This document shows positions 1 through 7,222 of a DNA stretch of 12,352 nucleotides, piece after piece. The notes under the pieces were generated by a model that did no database searches, was not told where the DNA came from, and was given only the letters and a program-made list of their open reading frames with translations. Numbering within the stretch: position 1 is the stretch's first letter; each line of letters opens with the position of its first letter. A program made the position numbers and the translations under genes. Origin of the DNA: Deltaproteobacteria bacterium (GTDB lineage: Bacteria > Desulfobacterota > SM23-61); NCBI GenBank assembly GCA_029857975.1, contig JAOUFX010000025.1, positions 1 to 12,352 on the forward strand, given 5' to 3'.

Positions 1-40
1 TAAAATTATTTCTACATCCCAAATTAAGCGATTTTTTTAA

Positions 41-112
41 ACCAACGAGAACACGGAGATTAATTTCATAGTTAAAAAACCAAAATAAGCTCAATTCTTT
101 CTCTGGGTTCTC
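41..112. repeat. Imperfect inverted repeat, CACAGAG family, copy A
   Basis: GAGAACACGGAGA at 47-59 pairs with TCTCTGGGTTCTC at 100-112, 11 of 13 positions matching and one of the two mismatches able to form G-U. The roughly 40-base loop is AT-rich. The words resemble dispersed intergenic repeats of the form ACCACAGAGnACACAGAG that I recall from deltaproteobacterial genomes. No transposase or coding sequence is associated. Confidence 0.5.
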
Positions 113-152
113 ATATAATTAATTCCTCAGATAAAATGTTTCATTGTTTTCA

Positions 153-236
153 CTTAACGAGTACACAGAGTTAAGTAACGAAAAGGAGTTTATTCCCTTG
201 ATTTATCTAACTTTCCTCTGTGCCCTCTGTGGTAAA
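153..236. repeat. Imperfect inverted repeat, CACAGAG family, copy B
   Basis: AACGAGTACACAGAG at 156-170 is approximately complementary to CCTCTGTGCCCTCTGTGGT at 215-233. The word set is the same as in copy A just upstream, so the two look like adjacent members of one repeat family, this one with the longer right arm. Function unknown; it may be a degenerate non-autonomous element or a transcript-end structure. Confidence 0.5.
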
Positions 237-390
237 TCGCCTTTTTGAGGTACATGAAATTTCGGAGACATTTTTTTGACAGGTCCCGGGAGGCGGCGTT
301 AACTCGCGGCAAAGGAAATGGGGAGAGATTTGGGAAAATGGTAAGGAGGTCTTGGGGATATTATTAGAAAGTTCAAGGTCTCAAGACACC

Positions 391-828
391 CTATGAGGAA
401 CCGCAAGAATCCCTTTCCGCAATCAATTTCACTCTTTTCCCGTCTATCTCGACCGTGGTCTTGGAATAGGTGAACTTGCCGATAATCTTTCTCCCCCGAA
501 AATGGATAACGTCAAGCCCGCGTCTTCGCTCTGGCTTCCCTTCGAATCCTTTTTCGTTCGACGGCCAATCGAGCTGCCATTGATAAAGGACCTTCTGCTC
601 GGCTTCATCGATAAATAAATCTTCGGCCCTGAATCGAAATCCCCCATGATTCTTAAACCAGGGTTCCCATGCCTGGCGCAGAGCCTTCTGCCCTCGGGCT
701 TTTCCCCCTGTCCAATTCTCAAATAATACATCTTCATGAAAAAGGTCCATGACTCCATTTAGGTCATGTTCATCCCAGGCCTGATTCCATTTTTTTAAAA
801 TGGCTTTGATCTTTTCCCTGGAAAGCAT
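391..828 (-). CDS. SnoaL/NTF2-like family protein
   Basis: A 145-residue protein with the look of a single-domain SnoaL-like, NTF2-fold protein. It opens with an amphipathic helix rich in Trp and Lys (residues 5-20), followed by a segment of the HDLNGVMDLFHEDVLFEN type (about 21-38), and then alternating strands rich in aromatic residues to about 130. The fold serves small polyketide cyclases, isomerases and many stress or unknown-function proteins, and no catalytic set allows a substrate call. The start is supported by AAAAGGAGGT (835-844 on the complement), 6 bases before the ATG. It lies 33 bases downstream of the DUF456 gene on the same strand, so the two may share a transcript. The soluble fold and lack of a signal peptide suggest the cytoplasm. 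Confidence 0.8.
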   Translation of the reverse strand: MLSREKIKAILKKWNQAWDEHDLNGVMDLFHEDVLFENWTGGKARGQKALRQAWEPWFKNHGGFRFRAEDLFIDEAEQKVLYQWQLDWPSNEKGFEGKPERRRGLDVIHFRGRKIIGKFTYSKTTVEIDGKRVKLIAERDSCGSS

Positions 829-861
829 GTTCCTACCTCCTTTTCAATAACGTTAGTAATT

Positions 862-1344
862 TTATCCAATGATTTTAACCAAAAAGATTCCGACCATGGT
901 AAGCGCTATGATTATTTTGCCTATGGACCCCCCGAGAAAACCAACCAAAGTCCCCAGCCCGATTTTTAGGGAGGCATGCCAATCCCGGCCGTGCAGGAAT
1001 TCCATCAGGAGCGCGCCGATAAAGGAGCCGATAATAATTCCCAGGATTCCACCGCTAAATAGACCTATGATTCCCCCCAGAAAGGCACCGATCATGCCCC
1101 ACCGGCTGGCTCCAAACTTCTTCGCCCCCATGATGGAGGCCAAGTAATCCAGGATTTGACTCAGAATCGTAAAGACCAGAAGAATTAACAAAGTCCCCCA
1201 GGTTACCACCAAAAAATCTGTATGCCAGGCATAGATGAAAGCGCCGAGTAGAATCAAGGGAGACCCAGGAATAAAGGGAAGAACGGAGCCGATAAGGCCG
1301 ATGAGCATCAGGGCTATAGTTGCCATTATGATGATCGTACTCAT
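862..1344 (-). CDS. DUF456 family membrane protein
   Basis: A small, very hydrophobic protein of 160 residues from the chosen start. An N-terminal membrane segment (about 3-22) runs into a turn VLPFIPGSP, followed by segments at about 27-45 and 47-65. A cytoplasmic-looking stretch GAKKFGASRWG (73-83) comes next, then a glycine-rich hydrophobic region (84-116) and a last segment (128-158). The FIPGSP turn and the GAKKFGASRWG motif match the DUF456 family, whose function is unknown. The frame is open up to an ATG at 1437, but that adds 31 residues not typical of the family. ATG codons ending at 1344 and 1326 fit better, and none has a strong ribosome site, so the start is uncertain. It lies directly upstream of the SnoaL-like gene and diverges from the amidohydrolase gene. 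Confidence 0.8.
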   Translation of the reverse strand: MSTIIIMATIALMLIGLIGSVLPFIPGSPLILLGAFIYAWHTDFLVVTWGTLLILLVFTILSQILDYLASIMGAKKFGASRWGMIGAFLGGIIGLFSGGILGIIIGSFIGALLMEFLHGRDWHASLKIGLGTLVGFLGGSIGKIIIALTMVGIFLVKIIG

Positions 1345-1509
1345 AATTATATAGGATAACGGAATTTTATTCAGATAGCAAATCGGCAAGGTTTTGAATG
1401 TAAAATAAATAATTGGATGCCTTAAGTCAAGCAACATCTTAATTTCAGAAGAATATTTTTTAAAAGTGTGTTAAAGACTTAAGAAAATGGAGCAGAAAGG
1501 AGGAAGCCC

Positions 1510-2745
1510 ATGGACATAAGAAACCTGAGAATAAACGGTGAACGCCTAAAAAGTACATTGGAAAGAATGGCGGAAATCGGAAGAACTCCTGGAGGTGGGG
1601 TTCACCGCTTGGCCCTGTCAGATGAAGATAAGCAAGCAAGGGATTTATTCATAAAATGGCTGCGGGAAATCGAGTTGGAAGTCGCGGTGGACGAAATGGG
1701 CAATATTTTTGGCCGGCGGGCCGGAAAAAAAGACAACTTGCCTCCCGTAATGAGCGGTTCCCATATCGATTCCCAGCCTAAGGGAGGCCGTTTTGATGGG
1801 ATTTTAGGAGTCATGGGAGCCCTGGAAGCCATGCGCACGATCCAGGAAAACAAAATTGAAAACACCAGGCCCATCATGATCGTCGATTGGACGAACGAAG
1901 AGGGCTCCAGGTTTTCACCGGCGATGGCGGGTTCCGGGGTTTGGACAGGAAAATTGGAAAAAGATTGGGCCTATGCCCGCAAGGATTTTCATGGAAAAAA
2001 AATTGGAGAAGAGCTGGAGAGGATTGGATATAAAGGCCAAGCTTTGGCTAAGCGGTGGCCGGTATATGCCTATTTTGAATTACATATCGAACAAGGACCT
2101 ATCCTGGAAAAAGTGGGCAAGAAGATCGGGATTCCTCAGGGTATTGTAGGTATCCGCTGGTACGATGTCTTCATCGAGGGAAAAGCGAACCAGGTTGGCC
2201 CAACTCCCATGGAAGGCAGGAATGATGCGCTGTGCTCCGCCGCAGAGATGATCTTGCAGGTAGAAGCTTTACCGGCCCAAATGGGGGGAAATATGGTTGC
2301 GACCGTTGGAGAAATCCATAACGATCCCAATTCCAGGAACATCATTCCAGGCCAAGTCCATTTTACCGTTGATATTCGCTCTTGGGATGACCCACTCACA
2401 GATCGGGCTGAGGGAGAATTGCAAATCGGTTTCCAAAAAATCGCTACCAAAAGGAATTGCCCTGCCCGGATCGAGAAGATCTGGAAAGTAAAGCATACCC
2501 CATTCGATGAATCCCTTGTAACCCAAGTTGGAAAAATAGCCGCACAACTCGGCTATTCCAGTTATTCTTTAGTCAGCGGAGCCGGGCATGATGCCACTTA
2601 TATGAGTCAGGTGGCCCCCACCGCCATGATATTCGTTCCGAGTATCAGGGGACGAAGCCATGTTGAAGTAGAAAATACACGATGGGAAGACTGCGAAGCC
2701 GGTAGCAATGTTCTTCTGCACTGCATCTTACAGTCTGCCCTATGA
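1510..2745 (+). CDS. Zn-dependent amidohydrolase, M20 family (N-carbamoyl-L-amino acid hydrolase / allantoate amidohydrolase type)
   Basis: A 411-residue cytoplasmic enzyme, the usual length for hydantoinase/carbamoylase-type M20 metallohydrolases, which hydrolyse the ureido or carbamoyl group of N-carbamoyl amino acids, beta-ureidopropionate or allantoate using two metal ions. Expected metal ligands are visible: H85 (GSHIDSQ), D96 (GGRFDG), E130/E131 (TNEEGSRF), H192 (ELHIEQG) and H384 (GRSHVEVE). N277 (NIIPG) and R290 (DIRSW) match substrate-binding positions. The lid-domain motif is ANQVGPTPM, with Gln228 where many relatives have His. The start follows AAAGGAGG (1496-1503) by 6 bases. The exact substrate cannot be told from sequence, and no hydantoinase or allantoinase gene is adjacent. 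It diverges from the DUF456 gene and is followed by a palindromic spacer before miaB. Confidence 0.85.
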   Translation: MDIRNLRINGERLKSTLERMAEIGRTPGGGVHRLALSDEDKQARDLFIKWLREIELEVAVDEMGNIFGRRAGKKDNLPPVMSGSHIDSQPKGGRFDGILGVMGALEAMRTIQENKIENTRPIMIVDWTNEEGSRFSPAMAGSGVWTGKLEKDWAYARKDFHGKKIGEELERIGYKGQALAKRWPVYAYFELHIEQGPILEKVGKKIGIPQGIVGIRWYDVFIEGKANQVGPTPMEGRNDALCSAAEMILQVEALPAQMGGNMVATVGEIHNDPNSRNIIPGQVHFTVDIRSWDDPLTDRAEGELQIGFQKIATKRNCPARIEKIWKVKHTPFDESLVTQVGKIAAQLGYSSYSLVSGAGHDATYMSQVAPTAMIFVPSIRGRSHVEVENTRWEDCEAGSNVLLHCILQSAL

Positions 2746-2748
2746 GTA

Positions 2749-2852
2749 GTTCGGAGTCATGAGTTCAAAGTTCGGAAATTTTAATTTGGATTTTTGAATT
2801 TGGGGCTCGGGTGTTTGAATTTTTTAAAACTCCCGACTCCGAACCATTTTTT
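2749..2852 (+). repeat. Nested inverted repeat followed by a T run; repeat and possible terminator
   Basis: Outer arms GTTCGGAGTC (2749-2758) and GACTCCGAAC (2835-2844) are a perfect 10-bp inverted repeat. Inside lies a hairpin, TCGGGTGTTT (2807-2816) with AAACTCCCGA (2827-2836), nine pairs and one T-T mismatch; its last two bases overlap the outer right arm, so the two stems partly compete. CA and then six T residues (2847-2852) follow. The position, 3 bases after the amidohydrolase stop, suits a transcription end. The long AT-rich loop and GTTCGGAGTC words look equally like a dispersed intergenic repeat. Confidence 0.5.
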
Positions 2853-2865
2853 CGCCAATCTGAAT

Positions 2866-2894
2866 TTGACAGAGGATTGAGGAGGTGCTAATCT
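2866..2894 (+). promoter_or_regulatory. Candidate miaB promoter with extended -10
   Basis: A perfect TTGACA (2866-2871) is followed after 17 bases by TAATCT (2889-2894), preceded by TG one base upstream as in extended -10 promoters. The hexamer matches only 3 of 6, so the call leans on the -35, the spacing and the TG. Transcription would begin near A2901, three bases before the miaB ATG, giving an almost leaderless message. The GGAGGTG at 2881-2887 would then lie inside the promoter rather than act as a ribosome site. Confidence 0.35.
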
Positions 2895-2903
2895 TTTTTT
2901 ACT

Positions 2904-4232
2904 ATGCCCCCGAAAAAACTCTATATTAAAACATTCGGTTGCCAGATGAACGTTTACGACTCGGAACGTATTGCCCATTTGCTGGCCGCGAAAAATTACC
3001 AGCTGGTTGAGAATCCTTCCGAAGCGGATTTGGTCTTCCTAAATACCTGTAATGTCCGCGAGAAGCCGGAGCAAAAAGTCTATAGTGCTCTGGGCCGATT
3101 GCGGGTTCTAAAAAAAAAGAAATCAAAGATGATCATTGGTATCGGCGGCTGTCTGGCCCAGCAGGAAGGTGAGGCTTTTCTGCAAAGTTTTCCCCACGTT
3201 GACTTTGTAGTGGGAACGAAAGAAATCAGCCGGATCGCTGAACTCCTTAATGACCTGGAAGCTTTCGGTAAACGAGGCCTTGCCGTGAACCTCAGCGGCC
3301 GACTGGATCCTTATGCTACGCTTCCCTTTTCTCTTCCTTCTTCTTCCACGGTTGTAGCTTTCGTCTCCATTATGCAGGGATGCGATAACTTCTGCTCTTT
3401 TTGTATCGTTCCCTATGTCCGGGGTAGGGAGGTAAGTCGAGCCAGCCAGGAGATCTTAAAGGAAATCCAATCCCTTGCATCCCAGGGAGTTAAAGAGGTT
3501 ACCCTGCTTGGACAGAATGTGAACTCCTACGGCCAGACGTCGCCGGGAGATTTGGATTTCGTGGAGCTTTTAAAGGCGGTCCAGGAAATTGCCGGTATAG
3601 AGCGCATCCGTTTTACTACTTCGCATCCCAAAGACCTTTCCACCCCCCTGATCAAAGCCTTCGGCAAGTTCCCCAAACTTTGTGAACACATCCATCTCCC
3701 TCTACAAAACGGATCTGCCCGCATCCTGCAACGAATGAACCGGGGGTACTCCCCCGGATTTTACCTGGAGAAGATTAAAGACCTTCGTCAGTCCTGCCCG
3801 GGAATCAGCGTCACCACCGATATGATCGTAGGATTTCCGGGGGAAGAAGAAGAAGACTTTCACGCCAGTATGGAGATGATCGAGAAGGTCCAATTCGACG
3901 ATCTTTTTTCTTTTAAATATTCAGATCGACCGGGTACCCGGGCCACTCTCTTTAATGAAAAAGTTCCAGAAGGAATTGCCCAGCGCAGGTTGGTAGAGTT
4001 GCAGGCTCTACAGAGGAAGATTACCTGGAAGCGGAATAAGGCCTGGGAAGGAAAAGATGTGGAAGTATTGGTGGAGGGACGAAGTAAAGCCAATCCCGAG
4101 GAGAACATGGGCAGGACACGCACCAACCACATCGTCAATTTTCCGGGAAAAACTCTAACCTCAGGGGCGATCGTGCAGCTTAGAATTCAAAAGGCTTACG
4201 CCCACAGCCTGCGGGGAGAAGAAATTTTATGA
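2904..4232 (+). CDS. miaB: tRNA-2-methylthio-N6-dimethylallyladenosine synthase
   Basis: MiaB methylthiolates N6-isopentenyladenosine-37 of tRNAs reading UNN codons, using two [4Fe-4S] clusters and S-adenosylmethionine. The 442-residue protein has the family's full layout. The N-terminal UPF0004 domain has cluster cysteines C13 (TFGCQMN), C49 (NTCNVRE) and C83 (GGCLAQ). The radical SAM domain carries C160-x3-C164-x2-C167 (GCDNFCSFC), and a C-terminal TRAM domain spans about 378-440. TFGCQMN and NTCNVRE favour MiaB over RimO or MtaB. An in-frame stop at 2889-2891 and no other start codon force the ATG at 2904. The only Shine-Dalgarno-like sequence, GGAGG at 2881-2885, is 18 bases away, unusually far. 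The stop overlaps the PHP gene by 4 bp (ATGA), implying coupled translation. No miaA is in the window. Confidence 0.95.
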   Translation: MPPKKLYIKTFGCQMNVYDSERIAHLLAAKNYQLVENPSEADLVFLNTCNVREKPEQKVYSALGRLRVLKKKKSKMIIGIGGCLAQQEGEAFLQSFPHVDFVVGTKEISRIAELLNDLEAFGKRGLAVNLSGRLDPYATLPFSLPSSSTVVAFVSIMQGCDNFCSFCIVPYVRGREVSRASQEILKEIQSLASQGVKEVTLLGQNVNSYGQTSPGDLDFVELLKAVQEIAGIERIRFTTSHPKDLSTPLIKAFGKFPKLCEHIHLPLQNGSARILQRMNRGYSPGFYLEKIKDLRQSCPGISVTTDMIVGFPGEEEEDFHASMEMIEKVQFDDLFSFKYSDRPGTRATLFNEKVPEGIAQRRLVELQALQRKITWKRNKAWEGKDVEVLVEGRSKANPEENMGRTRTNHIVNFPGKTLTSGAIVQLRIQKAYAHSLRGEEIL

Positions 4233-4876
4233 TTGACCTCCACACTCACAGCCTTTTTAGCGATGGGGAGCTTTTACCATCGGAGTTGGTCCGCCGAGCT
4301 TCGGTCATCGGCTGCCAAGCCGTGGCGATAACGGATCATGCGGATTCTTCCAACCTCGATTGGGTAATTCCCAGGGTGGTTCAAGTTTGCCGGGATCTAA
4401 ACCCCCACTGGCAGGTACGAGCCATACCCGGTGTGGAGCTCACCCACATTCCTCTCGATCTCATTTCCCCCTTAACGGTTCAAGCCAGGTCCTTGGGGGC
4501 CCAGATCGTTCTCGTCCACGGTGAAACCGTAGTTGAACCGGTGCCGCCGGGTACCAACCAGCGGGCCATCGCTGCCGGAGTTGATATTCTGGCCCATCCC
4601 GGTTTGATCACCGAAGAAGAAGTGGTCCTGGCCAGAGAGAAGGGGGTTTTTTTAGAGATCACGGCGCGGAAGGGGCACAGCCTGACCAACGGGCATGTGG
4701 CCCGCCTGGCTAAAAAAGTAGGAACTTCCCTGGTCTTAAATACCGATACCCACGCACCTGAAGATTTGATCTCCCGGGACTATGCCTTAACAATAGCTCG
4801 GGGAGCCGGTCTTACGAACGAGGATTTCGAGCGCATGATGAAAAACGCCTGGAAAATTCTTGACCGGATGAGTTGA
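4229..4876 (+). CDS. PHP-domain metal-dependent phosphoesterase
   Basis: A 215-residue stand-alone PHP domain, the fold of histidinol phosphatases, YcdX-like phosphatases and the PHP domains of DNA polymerases. Metal-binding candidates appear in family order: H5 and H7 (HTHSLFSDG), D12, D36-H37 (TDHAD), E70, H73, H97 (VHGE), H123 (AHPG), E143, and D173/H175 (NTDTHAP). The set looks complete, so an active hydrolase acting on a phosphoester in the cytoplasm is likely. The substrate is unknown; nothing nearby suggests histidine biosynthesis. Its ATG overlaps the miaB stop, with GGGGAG (4213-4218) inside miaB as ribosome site, so it should be made together with MiaB. A role in tRNA or nucleotide turnover is only a guess from context. 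Confidence 0.85.
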   Translation: MIDLHTHSLFSDGELLPSELVRRASVIGCQAVAITDHADSSNLDWVIPRVVQVCRDLNPHWQVRAIPGVELTHIPLDLISPLTVQARSLGAQIVLVHGETVVEPVPPGTNQRAIAAGVDILAHPGLITEEEVVLAREKGVFLEITARKGHSLTNGHVARLAKKVGTSLVLNTDTHAPEDLISRDYALTIARGAGLTNEDFERMMKNAWKILDRMS

Positions 4877-4986
4877 CCCCTTCGGCAACGTCACGTCCCG
4901 CCTTTTAAGGCGAAGTAAAGAATTGTCGCTCAGGGTCAACTCCGAGCAAGCCTCAATTTTTAGACCGAAGAGTCGTAGGGTTGACC
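4870..4986. repeat. Inverted repeat cluster between convergent genes
   Basis: A perfect 10-bp inverted repeat, GAGTTGACCC (4870-4879) and GGGTCAACTC (4933-4942), starts inside the last codons of the PHP gene. Its loop contains the palindrome CGCCTTTTAAGGCG. A third copy of the core, GTTGACC (4980-4986), can pair with GGTCAAC (4934-4940), so alternative foldings exist. It lies between the ends of the plus-strand PHP gene and the minus-strand pilU gene, where a two-way terminator would be expected, but no T run follows a stem on either strand. A 74-codon minus-strand frame through this region has no coding support. Confidence 0.5.
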
Positions 4987-5007
4987 TCAACAGCTTGCGG
5001 ACTTGCT

Positions 5008-6132
5008 TCACGTCCGAAATTCAGATTTGATTCTCAAGCCCATGTCCGTGGCTTCTTTCTTTTCGCCGATCTCTTCCATCTTGATACGCAGTCTCAGGTC
5101 ATTCGAGCTATCCGCATAGGCAATGGCGTTGTCGTAGTCAATGGTTCCCTGCCGGTAAAGGTCGAAGATGGATTGATCGAAAGTCTGCATGCCTTCCAGA
5201 TTTCCTTCCGCCATGGCTTCTTTTATGAGTTCGATCTGCGCTTTTTGGACAAGGTCCTTGACCCGGGGGGTATCCAGGAGAATTTCCACGGCGGCGACCC
5301 GCATTCCATCGATACGGGGGATCAATCGTTGGGAAATGATGGCCCGGAGATTCAGAGAGAGCTGCAAATAGATTTGCATGTGCCTTTCCGACGAGAAAAA
5401 ATTCATGACGCGCTCAATCGTTTGATTGGCGTTATTGGCATGAATGGTTCCCAGGCAAAGGTGCCCGGTTTCCGCGTAATCAATGGCCGCTTCCATTGTC
5501 TCGACGTCCCTGACTTCACCGATCAAGATCACATCCGGAGCCTGGCGTAGAGTGTGTTTTAAGGCGCTGCCATACCCATGCGTGTCGATTCCAATTTCCC
5601 TTTGGGTAATGATGGATTTTTTATGGGTATGGACAAATTCTATCGGATCTTCAATGGTGACGATGTGACCTGGAGCGTTGGAGTTGCGGTAATCGATTAA
5701 AGCCGCCAGAGTAGTGGATTTCCCCGAACCTGTCCGACCGGCGACCAGCACCAGGCCTCGCTTGGTCATCGCAATATTTTTGAAGATCTGCGGCAAGCCG
5801 AGATCCTCTATCGTCTTGATATAAATCTTAATATGCCGCATGACCATCCCGAAAAAACCGCGTTGACGAAAGATGTTTACCCGAAACCGCCCGAGATCCG
5901 GATAGGCAACGGCCAGGTTCATTTCCCATCTGCGGGCAAAGTACGTTTTCTGGATCTGGCTCATGAGAGAGAAGGCCATGGTTTCGGTTTCTTCGGGAAG
6001 GTATTTACGACTCCCCCAGGGGGCAACAACTCCTTCGACCCGGTACATGGGGGGGCTGTCCACCGTGATATAAAGGTCGGAAGCATCCCGCCTGACCATT
6101 TCTTCCACAAGCTCACGAATGTTGGTACTCAT
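5008..6132 (-). CDS. pilU: PilU-like type IV pilus retraction ATPase
   Basis: A 374-residue cytoplasmic hexameric motor ATPase of the PilT/PilU group, which works at the base of type IV pili and powers retraction together with PilT. Visible motifs: Walker A GRTGSGKST (132-140), the Asp-box region TIEDPIEF (159-166), Walker B VILIGEVRD (201-209) with catalytic E206, and the His box TGHLCLGTIHANNA (222-235). PilU-like features are NLRAIISQRL (261-270), the MQTFDQ segment (315-320) and the tail SSNDLRL (342-348). The PilT-specific AIRNLIRE-type helix is replaced by RVKDLVQK. The frame extends to 6177, but the start at 6132 is preferred: AAGGAGGT lies 7 bases upstream and the longer form would run into pilT. 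The gene is 13 bases downstream of pilT. Confidence 0.85.
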   Translation of the reverse strand: MSTNIRELVEEMVRRDASDLYITVDSPPMYRVEGVVAPWGSRKYLPEETETMAFSLMSQIQKTYFARRWEMNLAVAYPDLGRFRVNIFRQRGFFGMVMRHIKIYIKTIEDLGLPQIFKNIAMTKRGLVLVAGRTGSGKSTTLAALIDYRNSNAPGHIVTIEDPIEFVHTHKKSIITQREIGIDTHGYGSALKHTLRQAPDVILIGEVRDVETMEAAIDYAETGHLCLGTIHANNANQTIERVMNFFSSERHMQIYLQLSLNLRAIISQRLIPRIDGMRVAAVEILLDTPRVKDLVQKAQIELIKEAMAEGNLEGMQTFDQSIFDLYRQGTIDYDNAIAYADSSNDLRLRIKMEEIGEKKEATDMGLRIKSEFRT

Positions 6133-6139
6133 TCCCGTA

Positions 6140-6147
6140 ACCTCCTT
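6140..6147 (-). promoter_or_regulatory. pilU ribosome binding site overlapping the pilT stop
   Basis: On the minus strand AAGGAGGT shares bases with the TAA stop of pilT (6146-6148) and ends 7 bases before the pilU ATG at 6132. It fixes the pilU start and implies that ribosomes finishing pilT re-initiate on pilU, giving a fixed ratio of the two motors. Confidence 0.75.
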
Positions 6148-7189
6148 ACGAGTTGAAAACGCTCGGGCTGCTGGCAAAATAGAAACACTGCTCTTTGTCT
6201 ACGATGCCCCTACTTACCAGCTCTTTCAGGGATTGGTCCAGGGTCATCATGCCGAATTTCTGGCCGGTCTGGATCGAGGAAGGAAGCTGAGCCACCTTGC
6301 CTTCCCGGATGAGGTTGCGCACCGCTGGAGTGCCGATCATGATCTCCAGGGCCGGAACGAGCCCCCGTCCATCTCGACGCTTCAGGAGCACCTGGGAAAC
6401 AATGGCTTGGATAGATTCAGCAAACTGCGCCCGAACCTGGTCCTGCTGGGCTCCCGGAAAAACGTCAATGATCCGGTCGACGGTTTTCGACGCCCCGCTG
6501 GTGTGCACGGTGGAGAAAACCAGGTGGCCGGTCTCGGCTGCGGTTAACGCCAGAGAAATGGTCTCCAGGTCGCGCATTTCTCCCACCAGGATAATGTCCG
6601 GATCCTCACGGAGGGCGCTGCGCAAAGCATTGGCAAAACTGTGGGTATGAGCACCGAGTTCCCGTTGGTTGATCAAGCATTTTTTGGATTCGTGGACGAA
6701 TTCGATGGGGTCTTCGATGGTAATGATGTGGCCTTTGAGGGAATTGTTGATGATATCGATCATAGCCGCCAGGGTGGTGGATTTTCCGCTCCCGGTGGGG
6801 CCGGTAACCAGAACCAGGCCCCGCTCGTTCTTCGTGACCTCCCGGAGGGTTTTGGGTAAACCCAATTGTTCCAAGGTCAAAATTTTCGAAGGAATAACCC
6901 GAAAGACGATTCCTTCTCCCCGGGCCTGGCGAAAGGCATTGACCCTGAAGCGGGCAACTCCTTTCAGGTCGATAGAAAAATCTAATTCGTGAGTTTCCTC
7001 GAATCGCTTCCGCTGCTGGTCATTGAGGATGTCATAGAGCATCATATGCAAATTTTCCTTAGATAAAGAAGGCATCTCAATGCGCTTCATCTCGCCGTGG
7101 ATCCGAACCATAGGCGATTCCCCAGCGCTTAAGTGCAGGTCGGAGGCGTTTTCTTTTTGCACGAAGATTAAAAGTTCAGAAATGTCCAT
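6146..7189 (-). CDS. pilT: Type IV pilus twitching motility (retraction) ATPase
   Basis: A 347-residue protein, the standard PilT length. PilT hexamers at the inner face of the cytoplasmic membrane depolymerise the pilus and drive twitching. Motifs in order: N-terminal PAS-like half with ASDLHLSAG (15-23), Walker A GPTGSGKST (130-138), TIEDPIEF (157-164), Walker B IILVGEMRD (199-207) with E204, the His box TGHLVFSTVHT (220-230), and AVRNLIREGK (289-298), the PilT-specific helix needed for retraction. The frame is open to 7306, but ATG at 7189 is chosen because AGGAGG (7199-7204) sits 9 bases upstream and MDISELL is the family's usual beginning. A strong promoter precedes it. It is the first gene of a pilT-pilU pair with no other pilus gene nearby. 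Confidence 0.93.
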   Translation of the reverse strand: MDISELLIFVQKENASDLHLSAGESPMVRIHGEMKRIEMPSLSKENLHMMLYDILNDQQRKRFEETHELDFSIDLKGVARFRVNAFRQARGEGIVFRVIPSKILTLEQLGLPKTLREVTKNERGLVLVTGPTGSGKSTTLAAMIDIINNSLKGHIITIEDPIEFVHESKKCLINQRELGAHTHSFANALRSALREDPDIILVGEMRDLETISLALTAAETGHLVFSTVHTSGASKTVDRIIDVFPGAQQDQVRAQFAESIQAIVSQVLLKRRDGRGLVPALEIMIGTPAVRNLIREGKVAQLPSSIQTGQKFGMMTLDQSLKELVSRGIVDKEQCFYFASSPSVFNS

Positions 7190-7198
7190 TTTTTCGTT

Positions 7199-7204
7199 CC
7201 TCCT
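7199..7204 (-). promoter_or_regulatory. pilT ribosome binding site
   Basis: AGGAGG on the minus strand, 9 bases upstream of the ATG at 7189. It decides between this start and the longer open frame reaching 7306, which would have to begin upstream of the predicted transcription start. Confidence 0.75.
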
Positions 7205-7222
7205 GAGGGAAAAAACAGTTTT

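Larger units (their letters stand above)
1..390. other. AT-rich gene-free region with repeats
   Basis: No convincing coding frame is visible on either strand. The first 240 bases are AT-rich and carry two imperfect inverted repeats built on CACAGAG/CTCTGTG words, listed separately. The rest (about 250-390) is less AT-rich. It has a TTGACA hexamer at 278-283 with no good -10 partner, and a 6-bp inverted repeat GTCTTG (349-354) / CAAGAC (382-387) just beyond the stop of the minus-strand gene ending at 391, too weak to call a terminator. I see nothing else in it. Confidence 0.6.

Noticed and set aside
278..306. TTGACA followed 17 bases later by TTAACT
   Set aside because: The -10 matches only 3 of 6, and no plus-strand gene follows within 1 kb.
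869..1147. Plus-strand frame of 92 codons
   Set aside because: Antisense shadow of the DUF456 gene; its proline-rich composition reflects the complement of glycine-rich membrane segments.
4787..5011. Minus-strand frame of 74 codons across the PHP end and the spacer
   Set aside because: Overlaps the PHP gene antisense and consists mostly of the inverted-repeat DNA; no ribosome site or domain was seen.
4981..5550. Plus-strand open frame of 189 codons
   Set aside because: Lies antisense inside pilU, whose motor motifs are clear; the frame has no recognisable domain.
6119..6992. Several plus-strand frames of 70-140 codons
   Set aside because: All antisense to pilT; no motifs and no ribosome sites.
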